DNA from: Paracoccus sulfuroxidans
GTDB taxonomy: Bacteria; Pseudomonadota; Alphaproteobacteria; Rhodobacterales; Rhodobacteraceae
Assembly (NCBI RefSeq): GCF_007830335.1
Contig: NZ_VLKU01000007.1
Location: forward strand, 124,001 to 188,000
Length of the DNA stretch: 64,000 nt
Reading direction: 5' to 3'
This document shows positions 8,820 to 17,372 of this stretch, one piece after another. The first letter of the stretch is position 1. Each line of letters starts with the position of its first letter. The translations under genes were made by a program, and so were the position numbers. The notes under the pieces were generated by a model, which did no database searches, was not told where the DNA came from, and saw only the letters and a program-made list of their open reading frames with translations.

Positions 8820-8843
8820 CGCCCGCAGCTTTCACCACGGGCG
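8820..8843 (-). terminator. Possible terminator downstream of rpsO
   Basis: CGCCCG pairs with CGGGCG across a 12-base loop, followed on the minus strand by TTATT. The T tract is short, so this is a weak call. Confidence 0.5.
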
Positions 8844-8866
8844 CATCGTCCTGACGTCTGAAAGCC

Positions 8867-9136
8867 TTAGCGGCGCAGACCCAGTTGGCCGATCAGGGTC
8901 GTGTAACGAGCCTCATCCTTGCCTTTCAGATAGTCCAACAGCTTGCGGCGCTTCGCGACCATTTTCAGAAGACCACGACGCGAGTGGTTGTCTTTCTTGT
9001 GGGTCTTGAAGTGCTCGGTCAGCGTGGCGATGCGCGACGAAAGAATCGCGACCTGAACCTCGGGCGAACCGGTGTCGCCTTTTTTGGTGGCGTATTCGCC
9101 CATCAGGCGGTTCTTTTCATCAACAGTAATCGACAT
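8867..9136 (-). CDS. rpsO: 30S ribosomal protein S15
   Basis: An 89-residue protein, exactly the usual S15 length. The family core is clear: [18 protein letters not shown], then [19 protein letters not shown], and [18 protein letters not shown]. It binds the central domain of 16S rRNA early in small-subunit assembly, and often autoregulates through its own leader. AAAGGAGA precedes the ATG by a good distance. In most bacteria pnp follows directly; here a YdeI gene on the opposite strand and a decayed gene intervene, so rpsO and pnp are unlikely to be read through as one operon. Confidence 0.98.
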   Translation of the reverse strand: MSITVDEKNRLMGEYATKKGDTGSPEVQVAILSSRIATLTEHFKTHKKDNHSRRGLLKMVAKRRKLLDYLKGKDEARYTTLIGQLGLRR

Positions 9137-9277
9137 CGGGGTCTCCTTTCAGAGTCAAAGGGTTATGGCGCAGGCCGGGATGTCGTCCAGCTCAGGCCCA
9201 TGGAGATACCCGGCGGAATCACCCGGCCGGATGCGCGCGTATAGGAAATTTCCCAGCAAAAGGAAAGGGTTTTCTGG

Positions 9278-10159
9278 TCAGCGGGCCTGCGGGCGGGCGG
9301 TCAACAGGATATCCTCGACCCTCAGCCCTTGCGGGGTCATGACGCGGCCGATGATGGCTCCGTCGAGCCGGATCAGGGCGCTGCCGTCGCTGTCACGCTC
9401 AATCAGCAGTTCGGGGGTCGGGCCATCGGGGCGGGCGTCATACCGGATCTCGATCCGGTCCTCGCGCGCGTCGAAATCGCCCAGCACCGGGACAGCGCGC
9501 GGCGCGTCGTTCAGGACCAGCAGGTCCTCACCCTCACCGCCTTCGGCATAGTCATCACCGCCGGGATGCAGGGTGTCGTTCCCCGCTCCACCATGCAGCC
9601 AGATGGTGCCGGGGCCGTCGTGCCCATGAAGCACGTCATCGCCGTCGTCGCCCGACAGATCCCCCCCGCCAGACCCTGCATATAGCGTGTCGTTCCCCGC
9701 ATTCCCCGAGATCCAGTCCGTCCCCGGCCCGCCGGTCAACAGATCGTCGCCCTCTCCGCCGAAGATCGTGTCATCGCCCGGGCCGCTATGAATGGTGTCA
9801 TTGCCGCCCTGCCCCGCAAGATGATCGTTGCCTGGGCCGCCCGAGAGGGAATCGTTGCCACCGGGCCCGTATCCGCCGTCGCCAAACAGCCAATCGTCAC
9901 CTGCGCCACCATCCAGAGTATCGTCGCCCAGACCGCCATGCAGCTCGTCATCGCCATCAAACGCGGTCAGAACGTCGTCGCCCTTGGCCCCTTCCAGCCA
10001 GTCGGGGCCGTCGGTGCCTTCCAGCGTGATGCCCGCGTCTTCCTCGGGCTCTTCCGGCGGATCGGCGTCCTTCTCGGCATCGGGCACTCGCGTCATTGCG
10101 GTCGTGTCGACGGCCAGACCGACGAACAGCAATCCGATCAAGCTGCTCAGAAACAACAT
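9278..10159 (-). CDS. Membrane-anchored RTX-type calcium-binding repeat protein
   Basis: A 293-residue protein from the ATG at 10159; a TTG at 10177 would add six residues. A single hydrophobic segment, MLFLSSLIGLLFVGLAV, is followed by an acidic stretch and then about ten GGxGxDxLx nonapeptide repeats (about residues 60-215), such as GGLGDDTLDGGAGDDWLFG. These repeats form calcium-bound parallel beta-rolls. The C-terminal region (VLGDFDAREDRIEIRYD) is the usual RTX end domain. Unlike type I secreted RTX proteins it has an N-terminal anchor, so it is probably exported or membrane-bound. Function is unknown. A TTAA-N7-TTAA box lies 71 bp upstream of this start. Confidence 0.85.
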   Translation of the reverse strand: MLFLSSLIGLLFVGLAVDTTAMTRVPDAEKDADPPEEPEEDAGITLEGTDGPDWLEGAKGDDVLTAFDGDDELHGGLGDDTLDGGAGDDWLFGDGGYGPGGNDSLSGGPGNDHLAGQGGNDTIHSGPGDDTIFGGEGDDLLTGGPGTDWISGNAGNDTLYAGSGGGDLSGDDGDDVLHGHDGPGTIWLHGGAGNDTLHPGGDDYAEGGEGEDLLVLNDAPRAVPVLGDFDAREDRIEIRYDARPDGPTPELLIERDSDGSALIRLDGAIIGRVMTPQGLRVEDILLTARPQAR

Positions 10160-10230
10160 GACAAACCCAGAAAACAACCAGTGCCTGTATTCTGACTAGC
10201 CTGAGGCGCGCCGGAGAGTCAGCAGGAATG

Positions 10231-10245
10231 TTAACGAATGGTTAA
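10231..10245 (-). promoter_or_regulatory. CtrA-type binding box upstream of the RTX gene
   Basis: TTAACGAATGGTTAA on the plus strand (TTAACCATTCGTTAA in the gene's direction) matches the full TTAA-N7-TTAA consensus of the alphaproteobacterial cell-cycle regulator CtrA. It lies between the RTX start and the stop codon of the upstream DUF1643 gene, which it overlaps. No clear -10 element was seen. Confidence 0.6.
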
Positions 10246-10751
10246 TGCCAGGGTTCGCAGAGCTGCGCGCGCGGCAGATAAAGCGGATGACGTGGCGCGC
10301 CGCCCTTGGTCAGCCCCAGCGTGTAGAGCGGCCGACCGGTCCGCCGCAGCAGATTCACGACCTCCTCGGCCCGGCCCCGATGATCGCCATGCGTTCCCCA
10401 AGCGCAGATGGTCATGTCGGCCCAGCGGGCAGCCGCGCGCAAAGTCGCGTCATTACCCTCGCCCACCGGATGATCGGCGCGGCGCAGATCGCGGGGATCA
10501 GTGGCGCGGAAGGCAAACAGGTTGACGACGCGGAACGCCCCGGCCCCCATGTCACGGGCACGCGTCTCGCAGCGCGCGACGGTCGGATCGTTGCGGAAAT
10601 GATCGGCGGTCGAGGGGTTCAGCATGACAAAGGCCAGCCGCTTCCCCTGCCCCCATTCGCGCGTCAGCGCAAAGCGGTATTCGCCGCAATCCGAGAAAAC
10701 CGCGCTTGATCTGGTCTCGCCGGATTGATGGCGGCGCGTCAGCCTGCGCAT
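10242..10751 (-). CDS. DUF1643 family protein
   Basis: A 169-residue protein with the DUF1643 hallmarks: RFALTREWGQGKRLAFVMLN followed by PSTADHFRNDPTVARC, then VVNLFAFRATDPRDL, and a WGTHG segment. The family is widespread, small and of unknown biochemical function. It starts 6 bases after the yggS stop, so the two are probably one transcript. The overlap of its stop codon with the CtrA-type box links the end of this unit to the promoter of the next gene. The ATG at 10751 is the only suitable start before yggS. Confidence 0.88.
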   Translation of the reverse strand: MRRLTRRHQSGETRSSAVFSDCGEYRFALTREWGQGKRLAFVMLNPSTADHFRNDPTVARCETRARDMGAGAFRVVNLFAFRATDPRDLRRADHPVGEGNDATLRAAARWADMTICAWGTHGDHRGRAEEVVNLLRRTGRPLYTLGLTKGGAPRHPLYLPRAQLCEPWH

Positions 10752-10757
10752 CGGACG

Positions 10758-11411
10758 CTAGCCGTAGTCGCGCGCGCCAAAGATCGCGCTGCCGACGCGG
10801 ATATGGGTGGCCCCGGCGGCAATGGCGGCCTCGAAATCCGAGCTCATGCCCATCGACAGCCCCTCAAGACCGTTGCGCGCGGCGATTCCAGCCAGAGAAC
10901 GGAAATGCGGCGCCGGGTCCTGATCTTCTGGCGGGATGCACATCAGGCCCGTGATTGTCAGATCCAGCGCCTGACAATCTGCGATGAAGGCGTCGGCGTC
11001 GGTGGGCAAAATTCCGGCCTTCTGCGGCTCCTCCCCCGTGTTGACCTGCACGAAAAGCTGCGGACAGGCCCCCGTTTTCTGGACGTGACGCGCCAGCTTT
11101 TGCGCCAGCGACGGGCGGTCGAGCGTGTGGATCGCGTCGAACAGATCAAGTGCAAGCTTCAGCTTGTTGGTCTGCAACGGGCCGATCATGTGCAGCTCGA
11201 TCCCCGGAAACCGCTGCCGCCATTCGGGCCATTTGCCAGCCGCTTCCTGAACGTAATTCTCGCCAAAGATGGTCTGGCCGGATTGCAGCACGGCCTCGAC
11301 CCGCTCGGCGGGCTGAACCTTGCTGACAGCGATCAGCTTGACCGCGCCGGGCTGACGTCCGGCAGCACTTTCGGCGGCCGCGATGCGGGTTTTGATATCG
11401 GTGAGTCCCAT
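10758..11411 (-). CDS. yggS: YggS-family pyridoxal-phosphate homeostasis protein
   Basis: A 217-residue single-domain PLP protein with the alanine racemase-like barrel. PLP would be bound by K31 in LIAVSKVQP; IFGENYVQEAAGKW, HMIGPLQTNKL and MGMSSDFEAAIAAGATHIRVGSAIFG are conserved family segments. The protein buffers free PLP and affects amino acid and vitamin B6 balance; it has no known catalytic activity. Length is normal for the family. The porin terminator lies just upstream, so the yggS-DUF1643 pair has its own promoter, which I could not identify. Confidence 0.95.
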   Translation of the reverse strand: MGLTDIKTRIAAAESAAGRQPGAVKLIAVSKVQPAERVEAVLQSGQTIFGENYVQEAAGKWPEWRQRFPGIELHMIGPLQTNKLKLALDLFDAIHTLDRPSLAQKLARHVQKTGACPQLFVQVNTGEEPQKAGILPTDADAFIADCQALDLTITGLMCIPPEDQDPAPHFRSLAGIAARNGLEGLSMGMSSDFEAAIAAGATHIRVGSAIFGARDYG

Positions 11412-11423
11412 GACCCCTTGGTC

Positions 11424-11456
11424 CCAAAAGAAAAGAGCGGGCGCAAGGCCCGCTCT
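11424..11456 (-). terminator. Rho-independent terminator of the porin gene
   Basis: A 9-bp perfect stem AGAGCGGGC (11434-11442) with GCCCGCTCT (11448-11456), a 5-base loop and TTTTCTTTT on the minus strand. It lies 28 bases after the porin stop, as expected for a highly expressed gene. Confidence 0.9.
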
Positions 11457-11483
11457 CTCTAGATCAACTCAAATCCGGATGGA

Positions 11484-12455
11484 TCAGAATTTGAACTTCA
11501 CACCGAGGTCAGCAACGGTGTCGTCCAGGTAGTCGGTGTCGATGATGCCACCGGCCAGAACGGCGCCGCCGCCCAGGTCGTAGTCAGCACCGATGCCGAA
11601 CGAGTCGTACTTCTCGTTGCCAGCGCCTGCGCCCAGGTCGTACTTGTCCTGGCGCCAGAAGCCTTTCACGGTCAGAGCGTCAGCCTGGTAAGCAGCGGCC
11701 AGACCAGCGGTGTACTCCCACTCAGCTGCACCGTTGAAGCGGTCGCTGTAGTCGACGTAGATACCTTTGACCGAGAACTGGTTGAACTGAGCTTCTGCAC
11801 CCAGCGACAGTTCGCTTGCGTCGCCGTGCTTGGCATAGCCCAGAGCGGCCCAGAAGTTGCCGCCGTCGTATTTCGCGGCCAGCGAGTAGGCCACGTCGTC
11901 CGAGGAAGCGTTCAGAGCGTCATCAACGTCGGCACCCGGGGTGGTGAACCACGAGGTGTCCTGACCGTCCGAAGCCGAAGCGTAGAACGAGATGTTGTTG
12001 ACGGTGTATTCGTACAGGATGTTCGGGCCCTGGTCGAGGTTTTCACCGTCGCCGGTCAGGTACGAGATTTCCTCGACGTCGCCAGCGAAGGTACCTTCGG
12101 TGTAGCCGATTTCATACAGGTCGCCGATTGCAGCTTCCGAAGCCGAAACGACGTCGCCCATCGACAGTTTGCCGTAGGTGCCCGAAATCCAGACAGCGCC
12201 TGCGGTGCCGCGAGCGGCCGAACGGTAAGCGTTGGCGTTGTAGTTTTCCTGGTCAACGCGGAAAGCAGCGCCGAACGACAGGCCAGCATCCGACTCACCG
12301 GTCAGGGTGAACTTGACGCGGGCGCGGCTCGAGAACTGAACGTCGTTGCCATCATAGACCATACCCATACGGCCGTCGCCCGAAACTGCGACTTCTGCGG
12401 CGGCGACGCCAGCAGTCATAACCAGGGCGCTGGTGGCGAAAAGAACCTTTTTCAT
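11484..12455 (-). CDS. Outer-membrane porin, Rhodobacter/Paracoccus type
   Basis: A 323-residue outer-membrane beta-barrel. The N-terminal MKKVLFATSALVMTAGVAAA is a signal peptide with cleavage after AAA, and the mature chain begins EVAVSGDGRMGMVYDG, as in Rhodobacter porins. Alternating amphipathic strands follow, and the last residues DLGVKFKF end in the terminal phenylalanine needed for barrel assembly. The composition is rich in Asp and Gly and poor in Cys. Porins form trimers for passive uptake of small solutes. The ATG at 12455 has GAGGG upstream; the longer frame to 12488 lacks support. Codon use is strongly biased, consistent with high expression. Confidence 0.93.
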   Translation of the reverse strand: MKKVLFATSALVMTAGVAAAEVAVSGDGRMGMVYDGNDVQFSSRARVKFTLTGESDAGLSFGAAFRVDQENYNANAYRSAARGTAGAVWISGTYGKLSMGDVVSASEAAIGDLYEIGYTEGTFAGDVEEISYLTGDGENLDQGPNILYEYTVNNISFYASASDGQDTSWFTTPGADVDDALNASSDDVAYSLAAKYDGGNFWAALGYAKHGDASELSLGAEAQFNQFSVKGIYVDYSDRFNGAAEWEYTAGLAAAYQADALTVKGFWRQDKYDLGAGAGNEKYDSFGIGADYDLGGGAVLAGGIIDTDYLDDTVADLGVKFKF

Positions 12456-12585
12456 GGTTTTCCCTCTTGTCTCTCTCGTGTGCCCCACCCGGCGCGCCGG
12501 CCTGGGGTATGGGTGAGAGATCGCCCTTTCGACGGCTCATTGCAATGTATTCACCTCGACTTAACCTGTTTCTGGGTTTCTGTGA

Positions 12586-12610
12586 TGCACATGCGCCACA
12601 CCCATGTGCA
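12586..12610. repeat. Inverted repeat in the porin upstream region
   Basis: TGCACATG (12586-12593) and CATGTGCA (12603-12610) form perfect 8-bp arms with a 9-base spacer, about 130 bp upstream of the porin start. It could be an operator or a leader hairpin. The rest of 12456-12753 holds a GC-rich 12-bp palindrome (CCGGCGCGCCGG) and no gene. Confidence 0.4.
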
Positions 12611-12753
12611 ACGCCCGGTTCCCGGACGGCCCCCGCTTCGGCAAGCCCTGGCGCAAGCCTTACGCGCGCGTGCGATAACAAGAGTGTCCAGACTTGTCCC
12701 ATGATGGGAAATTGCGCTATGCGTCGGGCAACCAAGATCCGGGGGACCACCAG

Positions 12754-13269
12754 ATGACGAAACGCGCCGCAAGGCTGACAGCCGCCCTGTTCCTATCCGC
12801 AGGGCTTGCCGCCTGTTCCGGTGGCGGGTCGGGATCGGCGGGCTCTGCAGGGTCGGCCGGATCGGGATTCGGCTCGGGCGGCGGCGGGAATCGCCAGCAG
12901 GCGGCAGCCCAGCCCAAACGCGAATCGACCCTTTGGGATCTGTTCGGCAACCGCAGCGACCCCAACGACACCGTGGCCGTGAACCGCTATCTGTGGAACG
13001 CCAGCCTTGAGGTGCTGAACTTCCTGCCGGTCCAGACCGTCGACCCGTTCACCGGGATGATCGTCACCGGCTATGGCACGCCGCCCGGCGGTGGCCGCGC
13101 GTATCGCGCCTCGATCAAGATCAGCGACCCGTCGCTGGATGCGCGCTCGCTGAAGGTCTCGCTGCAGGGGGCAGGTGGCAGCGCGGTCGCGCCCGACACC
13201 GTTCGCGCGGTCGAGGATGCGATTCTGACCCGCGCCCGCCAGATGCGCGTTCGCGACGGCAAGCTTTAA
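12754..13269 (+). CDS. DUF3576 lipoprotein
   Basis: A 171-residue predicted lipoprotein. The signal MTKRAARLTAALFLSAGLAAC ends in a lipobox (LAAC, acceptor cysteine near residue 21), followed by a Gly/Ser-rich linker (about residues 22-45) and then the DUF3576 core, with LWDLFGNRSDPNDTVAVNRYLW and VDPFTGMIVTGYGTPPGG. The family is found next to leuS in alphaproteobacteria, as here, and its role is unknown; a cell-envelope location is inferred. I start at 12754, just after GGGGGACC, rather than at the upstream in-frame ATG at 12694. It precedes leuS by 67 bases, probably in one transcript. Confidence 0.88.
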   Translation: MTKRAARLTAALFLSAGLAACSGGGSGSAGSAGSAGSGFGSGGGGNRQQAAAQPKRESTLWDLFGNRSDPNDTVAVNRYLWNASLEVLNFLPVQTVDPFTGMIVTGYGTPPGGGRAYRASIKISDPSLDARSLKVSLQGAGGSAVAPDTVRAVEDAILTRARQMRVRDGKL

Positions 13270-13336
13270 ACCCCCGCTGGACCTGTCAGGCGGCAACCGC
13301 TAAACCCTGCGGGTGATTTGACGCCCGGAGGCCCGC

Positions 13337-15874
13337 ATGTCCTATGATCCCTCGCAAAGCGAACCGCACTGGCAGCAGGCCTGGCAGGACGCAGGGACAT
13401 TCCGCGCGATCCGGGACGAGCGGCCGAAGTATTACGTGCTTGAGATGTTCCCCTATCCGTCGGGGCGCATCCACATGGGCCATGTGCGCAACTATACGAT
13501 GGGCGATGTCGTGGCGCGCTTCAAACGTGCGCAGGGCTTCTCGGTCTTGCATCCGATGGGCTGGGACGCTTTCGGCATGCCCGCCGAAAACGCCGCGATG
13601 GAGCAGGGCGGTCATCCCCGCGAATGGACCTATAATAATATCGCCACCATGCGGGACCAGCTGCGCCCGCTGGGCCTCTCGATCGACTGGAGTCGCGAAT
13701 TTGCGACCTGCGACGACGATTATGTCGCCCAGCAGCAGTCGCTGTTTCTGGATTTCCTCAGCGCGGGCCTAATCTATCGCAAGAATGCGGTGGTGAACTG
13801 GGACCCGGTCGACATGACCGTTCTGGCGAATGAGCAGGTGATCGACGGCAAGGGCTGGCGCTCGAACGCGCCGGTCGAGCGGCGCGAGCTGACGCAGTGG
13901 TTCTTCAGAATCTCGGACTATTCCGAAGAGCTGCTGGAGGCGCTGGACGGGCTGAATGGCTGGCCCGAAAAGGTTCGCCTGATGCAGCAGAACTGGATCG
14001 GCCGTTCGCGCGGGTTGCAGTTCCGCTTCCAGACGGTGAACGCGCCCGAGGGCTTTGACCAGATCGAGGTCTACACCACCCGCCCCGACACGCTGCTGGG
14101 CGCAAGCTTCGTGGCGATTGCCGCGGATCACCCGCTGGCCAAGGCCGTCGAGGCGGCAAATCCCGCCGCCGCCGCCTTCGCGAGTGAGGCCCGCAAGCTG
14201 GGCACCTCCGAGGAAGAGCTTGAAAAGGCCGATAAAGTCGGCTTCGACACCGGCGTTCGCGTCCGCCATCCGCTGGACCCCTCGGTCGAGTTGCCGGTCT
14301 GGATCGCGAATTTCGTGCTGATGGATTACGGCACCGGCGCGATCTTCGGCTCGCCCGCGCATGATGAGCGTGACCACGAATTCGCCACCAAATACGGTCT
14401 GCCGATTCGCGCCACCTTCGGCCCGAAAGGCGCGACCCTGGCCGAGGCTGACGCGCTGGTCGCGGGCGCCCCCTATGTGCCGCTGAAAACCGAACTCGTG
14501 ACCTTCGTGCGTGGCTTCTCGGGTCAGACTGACCAGACGGGCGAGGATGCGGTGGCCGCCGCCATCGCCCATGCCGAGGCGGCGGGCTTTGGCGAAGGCG
14601 TGACGAAATTCCGCCTGCGCGACTGGGGCATTTCGCGCCAGCGCTATTGGGGCTGCCCGATTCCCGTGGTCCATTGCGCCGATTGCGGCACGGTCCCCGA
14701 GAAGAAGGAAAACCTTCCGGTGCTGCTGCCGCAGGACGTCACCTTCGACGTGCCGGGCAATCCGCTGGACCGTCACCCGACTTGGCGCAACGTCGCCTGC
14801 CCGAATTGCGGCAAGCCTGCGCGGCGCGAAACGGACACGATGGACACCTTTGTCGATTCGTCCTGGTATTACGCCCGCTTCACCTCGCCCCATGCAGCGA
14901 CGCCGACCGACCGGACCGACGCCGACTATTGGATGAACGTCGACCAGTATATCGGCGGCATCGAGCATGCGATTCTGCACCTGCTCTATTCGCGCTTCTT
15001 TGCCCGCGCGATGGCCAAGACCGGCCACCTGCCCGAGACCGCGAAAGAGCCCTTCGACGCGCTGTTCACCCAGGGCATGGTCACGCATGAGATCTATCTG
15101 ACCGAGGATGAGCGTGGCCGCCCCGTCTATCACCTTCCCGAGGATGTGGTGGACGGCAAGCTGAAGGACGGCACTCCGGTGCGGATCATCCCTTCGGCCA
15201 AGATGTCGAAATCCAAGAAAAACGTGGTCGATCCGGTCAATATCGTCTCGAATTTCGGGGCCGATACCGCGCGCTGGTTCATGCTGTCCGACAGCCCGCC
15301 CGAGCGTGACATCGAATGGACCGCCTCGGGTGCCGAGGCCGCGCATCGCTTCCTGTCACGCGTCTGGCGTCTGGCCGATGACATCCCCGAGGGCGACGAA
15401 GATCCCGAATTGCTGCGCGCGACCCATCGCGCCATCGATGAGATCACCCGCTCGATCGAGGGCTTCTCATTCAACAAATCGGTGGCCAAGCTTTACGAGC
15501 TGGCCAATGCCATCGGCAAATCCGGCGCGGGGGGCGAACATCGCCGCGCGGCGCTGCGGGCGCTGGCGCAGTTGATGGCGCCGATGGTGCCGCATCTGGC
15601 CGAAGAGCTTTGGTCGAAGGCAGGCGGGCAGGGGCTGGTCGTCGATCAACCCTGGCCCAAGGCCGATCCGGCGCTGCTGGTCTCGGATGCGGTGGTGCTG
15701 CCGATCCAGATTAACGGCAAGCGCCGGGCCGAGATCGCGGTGCCGAAGGACATGCCCAAGGATGAAATCGAGGCCATGGTCATGGCCGATGAAACCGTTC
15801 TGCGCTTCCTGGAAGGGGCCGCACCCAAGAAACTGATCGTGGTGCCGGGGCGGATCGTCAATGTCGTTGTCTAG
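13337..15874 (+). CDS. leuS: Leucyl-tRNA synthetase
   Basis: An 845-residue class I aminoacyl-tRNA synthetase that charges tRNA-Leu. The HIGH-type motif is HMGH at residues 46-49 and the KMSKS loop is at residues 622-626. The long insertion between them is the CP1 editing domain ([20 protein letters not shown] and [19 protein letters not shown] are typical). A zinc-binding segment, CADCGTVPE with CPNCGKP, lies near residues 450-500. Length fits bacterial LeuRS. The stop region overlaps the next gene by 14 bases, so leuS, the lptE-like gene and holA form one operon. Confidence 0.98.
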   Translation: MSYDPSQSEPHWQQAWQDAGTFRAIRDERPKYYVLEMFPYPSGRIHMGHVRNYTMGDVVARFKRAQGFSVLHPMGWDAFGMPAENAAMEQGGHPREWTYNNIATMRDQLRPLGLSIDWSREFATCDDDYVAQQQSLFLDFLSAGLIYRKNAVVNWDPVDMTVLANEQVIDGKGWRSNAPVERRELTQWFFRISDYSEELLEALDGLNGWPEKVRLMQQNWIGRSRGLQFRFQTVNAPEGFDQIEVYTTRPDTLLGASFVAIAADHPLAKAVEAANPAAAAFASEARKLGTSEEELEKADKVGFDTGVRVRHPLDPSVELPVWIANFVLMDYGTGAIFGSPAHDERDHEFATKYGLPIRATFGPKGATLAEADALVAGAPYVPLKTELVTFVRGFSGQTDQTGEDAVAAAIAHAEAAGFGEGVTKFRLRDWGISRQRYWGCPIPVVHCADCGTVPEKKENLPVLLPQDVTFDVPGNPLDRHPTWRNVACPNCGKPARRETDTMDTFVDSSWYYARFTSPHAATPTDRTDADYWMNVDQYIGGIEHAILHLLYSRFFARAMAKTGHLPETAKEPFDALFTQGMVTHEIYLTEDERGRPVYHLPEDVVDGKLKDGTPVRIIPSAKMSKSKKNVVDPVNIVSNFGADTARWFMLSDSPPERDIEWTASGAEAAHRFLSRVWRLADDIPEGDEDPELLRATHRAIDEITRSIEGFSFNKSVAKLYELANAIGKSGAGGEHRRAALRALAQLMAPMVPHLAEELWSKAGGQGLVVDQPWPKADPALLVSDAVVLPIQINGKRRAEIAVPKDMPKDEIEAMVMADETVLRFLEGAAPKKLIVVPGRIVNVVV

Positions 15875-16346
15875 GCGCGCGTTCATCCTGTCGGCCCTCG
15901 CGGTCGCGGCCTGCGGCTTCACCCCGGTCTATGGACCGGGCGGGGTGGGGCAGAAGCTTTTCGGCAAGGTGCGCGCCGCCGATCCGCGCAATCCGGACGA
16001 ATATTTCTTCTCGGGCTTCATCGAGCAGCGGATCGGGCGGCCAACCGCGCCGGTCTATGATCTGGCCTATAATCTGCGCGTGGCCGTCGTGCCGCAGGCG
16101 ATCACCTCGGATGAGGTGACGACGCGCTATGCGCTGAACGGCACGGCCAGCTTTACCCTGACCGAGATCGCGACCTCGCGCGTGGTCACCCGCGGGCAGG
16201 TCAGCAGCTTCACCTCGTATTCGGCGACCGGCACCTCGATTGCCACCATGACCGCCGAGCAGGACGCGCATGAGCGGCTGGCCGAAATGCTGGCCGATCA
16301 GGTGGTGACGCGGCTGCTGGCCACCACGCCGGACAGCCTGCCGTGA
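15861..16346 (+). CDS. lptE: LptE-like LPS-assembly lipoprotein
   Basis: A 161-residue predicted outer-membrane lipoprotein. The twin-arginine-like start [18 protein letters not shown] ends at a lipobox cysteine (C18), followed by [10 protein letters not shown], the N-terminal hallmark of the RlpB/LptE family. LptE plugs the LptD barrel that inserts lipopolysaccharide into the outer membrane. The position between leuS and holA is the conserved location of lptE in many proteobacteria, which strongly supports the call. It overlaps leuS by 14 bases and its TGA overlaps the GTG start of holA. Confidence 0.85.
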   Translation: MSLSRRAFILSALAVAACGFTPVYGPGGVGQKLFGKVRAADPRNPDEYFFSGFIEQRIGRPTAPVYDLAYNLRVAVVPQAITSDEVTTRYALNGTASFTLTEIATSRVVTRGQVSSFTSYSATGTSIATMTAEQDAHERLAEMLADQVVTRLLATTPDSLP

Positions 16347-17371
16347 TCCTGAAAGGGGCCGAGATCGCGCGGTATCTGGCGCGTCCCGACCCGACGCGCC
16401 CGGCCCTGCTGATCTATGGCCAGGACGCCATGCGCGTGGCGCTGAAGCGCGCCGAGGCGGTCGCCGCCCTGACCGGCCCCGGCGCGGAAGAGGAAATGCG
16501 CCTGACCCGCATTCCCGGCAGCGATCTGCGCAAGGACCCCGCCGCCCTGCTGGACGCGGTGAAAGCCGTGGGGTTTTTCCCCGGCCCGCGCGTGGTGCTG
16601 GTCGATGACGCGCCCGATGCCTCGGCCCCCGCGATTTCGGCAGCGCTTGGCGAATGGAAGATCGGCGATGCGGTGATCGTCGCGGCGGCGGGTGGCCTTG
16701 GCAAGACCTCGGCGCTGCGCAAGCTGTTCGAGCCACATCCGGCCGCCGTCACCGCCCCCATCTATGACGATCCGCCCGGCGAGGAAGAGATTGGTCGCTG
16801 GCTGAAGGATGCGGGCCTGACCGATGTGCCCCGGGACGCGATGAAGGATCTGATGGCGCTGTCGCGCGCGCTCGACCCCGGCGATTTTCGCCAGACGGTC
16901 GAGAAGATCGCGCTTTACAAGCTGGGCGACCCCGCGCCGCTGGCGCCAGCCGAGATCGCGGCGCTGGCCCCCGCCACCATCGAGGCCGAGGTCGATGAGC
17001 TGATCGATTGCGTGGCCGATGGGCGCGCGCGCGAATTCGGCGCGCTGATGCGCCGGATCGAGGGGCAGGGCATCCTGCCCGTGACGCTGTGCATCGCAGC
17101 GCTTCGCCATTTTCGCACGCTCCACGCGGCGACGGCTGATCCCGGCGGGGCGGCGGCTGGGATGGGGCGCGTGCGGCCTCCGGTCTTCGGGCCGCGGAGG
17201 GACCGGATGATCCGGCAGGCGCAGGGCTGGGGCATGCGCGCGCTGGAAGATGCGATCCACCAGCTGATCGAGACCGACCTGACGCTGCGCTCATCCTCGC
17301 GCGCGCCGGCGATGGCGCTGATGGAGCGGGTGCTGATTCGCCTGACCATGATGCCCCGGGGCAATCGTTAA
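16343..17371 (+). CDS. holA: DNA polymerase III delta subunit
   Basis: A 342-residue clamp-loader subunit that opens the beta sliding clamp. It has the AAA+-like fold of the family without a functional P-loop: LIYGQDAMRV near residue 25, VLVDDAPDA near 90, and a C-terminal collar domain (ADPGGAAAGM to LTLRSSSRAPAM). The start is GTG, overlapping the preceding stop as GTGA, so translation is coupled to the lptE-like gene. The leuS-lptE-holA order is classical. The stop at 17371 is two bases from the next start, so the flavoprotein gene is likely the last gene of the operon. Confidence 0.93.
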   Translation: MILKGAEIARYLARPDPTRPALLIYGQDAMRVALKRAEAVAALTGPGAEEEMRLTRIPGSDLRKDPAALLDAVKAVGFFPGPRVVLVDDAPDASAPAISAALGEWKIGDAVIVAAAGGLGKTSALRKLFEPHPAAVTAPIYDDPPGEEEIGRWLKDAGLTDVPRDAMKDLMALSRALDPGDFRQTVEKIALYKLGDPAPLAPAEIAALAPATIEAEVDELIDCVADGRAREFGALMRRIEGQGILPVTLCIAALRHFRTLHAATADPGGAAAGMGRVRPPVFGPRRDRMIRQAQGWGMRALEDAIHQLIETDLTLRSSSRAPAMALMERVLIRLTMMPRGNR

Positions 17372-17372
17372 A

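Noticed and set aside
12490..12501. CCGGCGCGCCGG palindrome in the porin leader
   Set aside because: Fully GC and short; such palindromes are frequent in high-GC DNA.
13769..15346. A 525-codon minus-strand frame inside leuS
   Set aside because: A shadow of a confidently identified synthetase.
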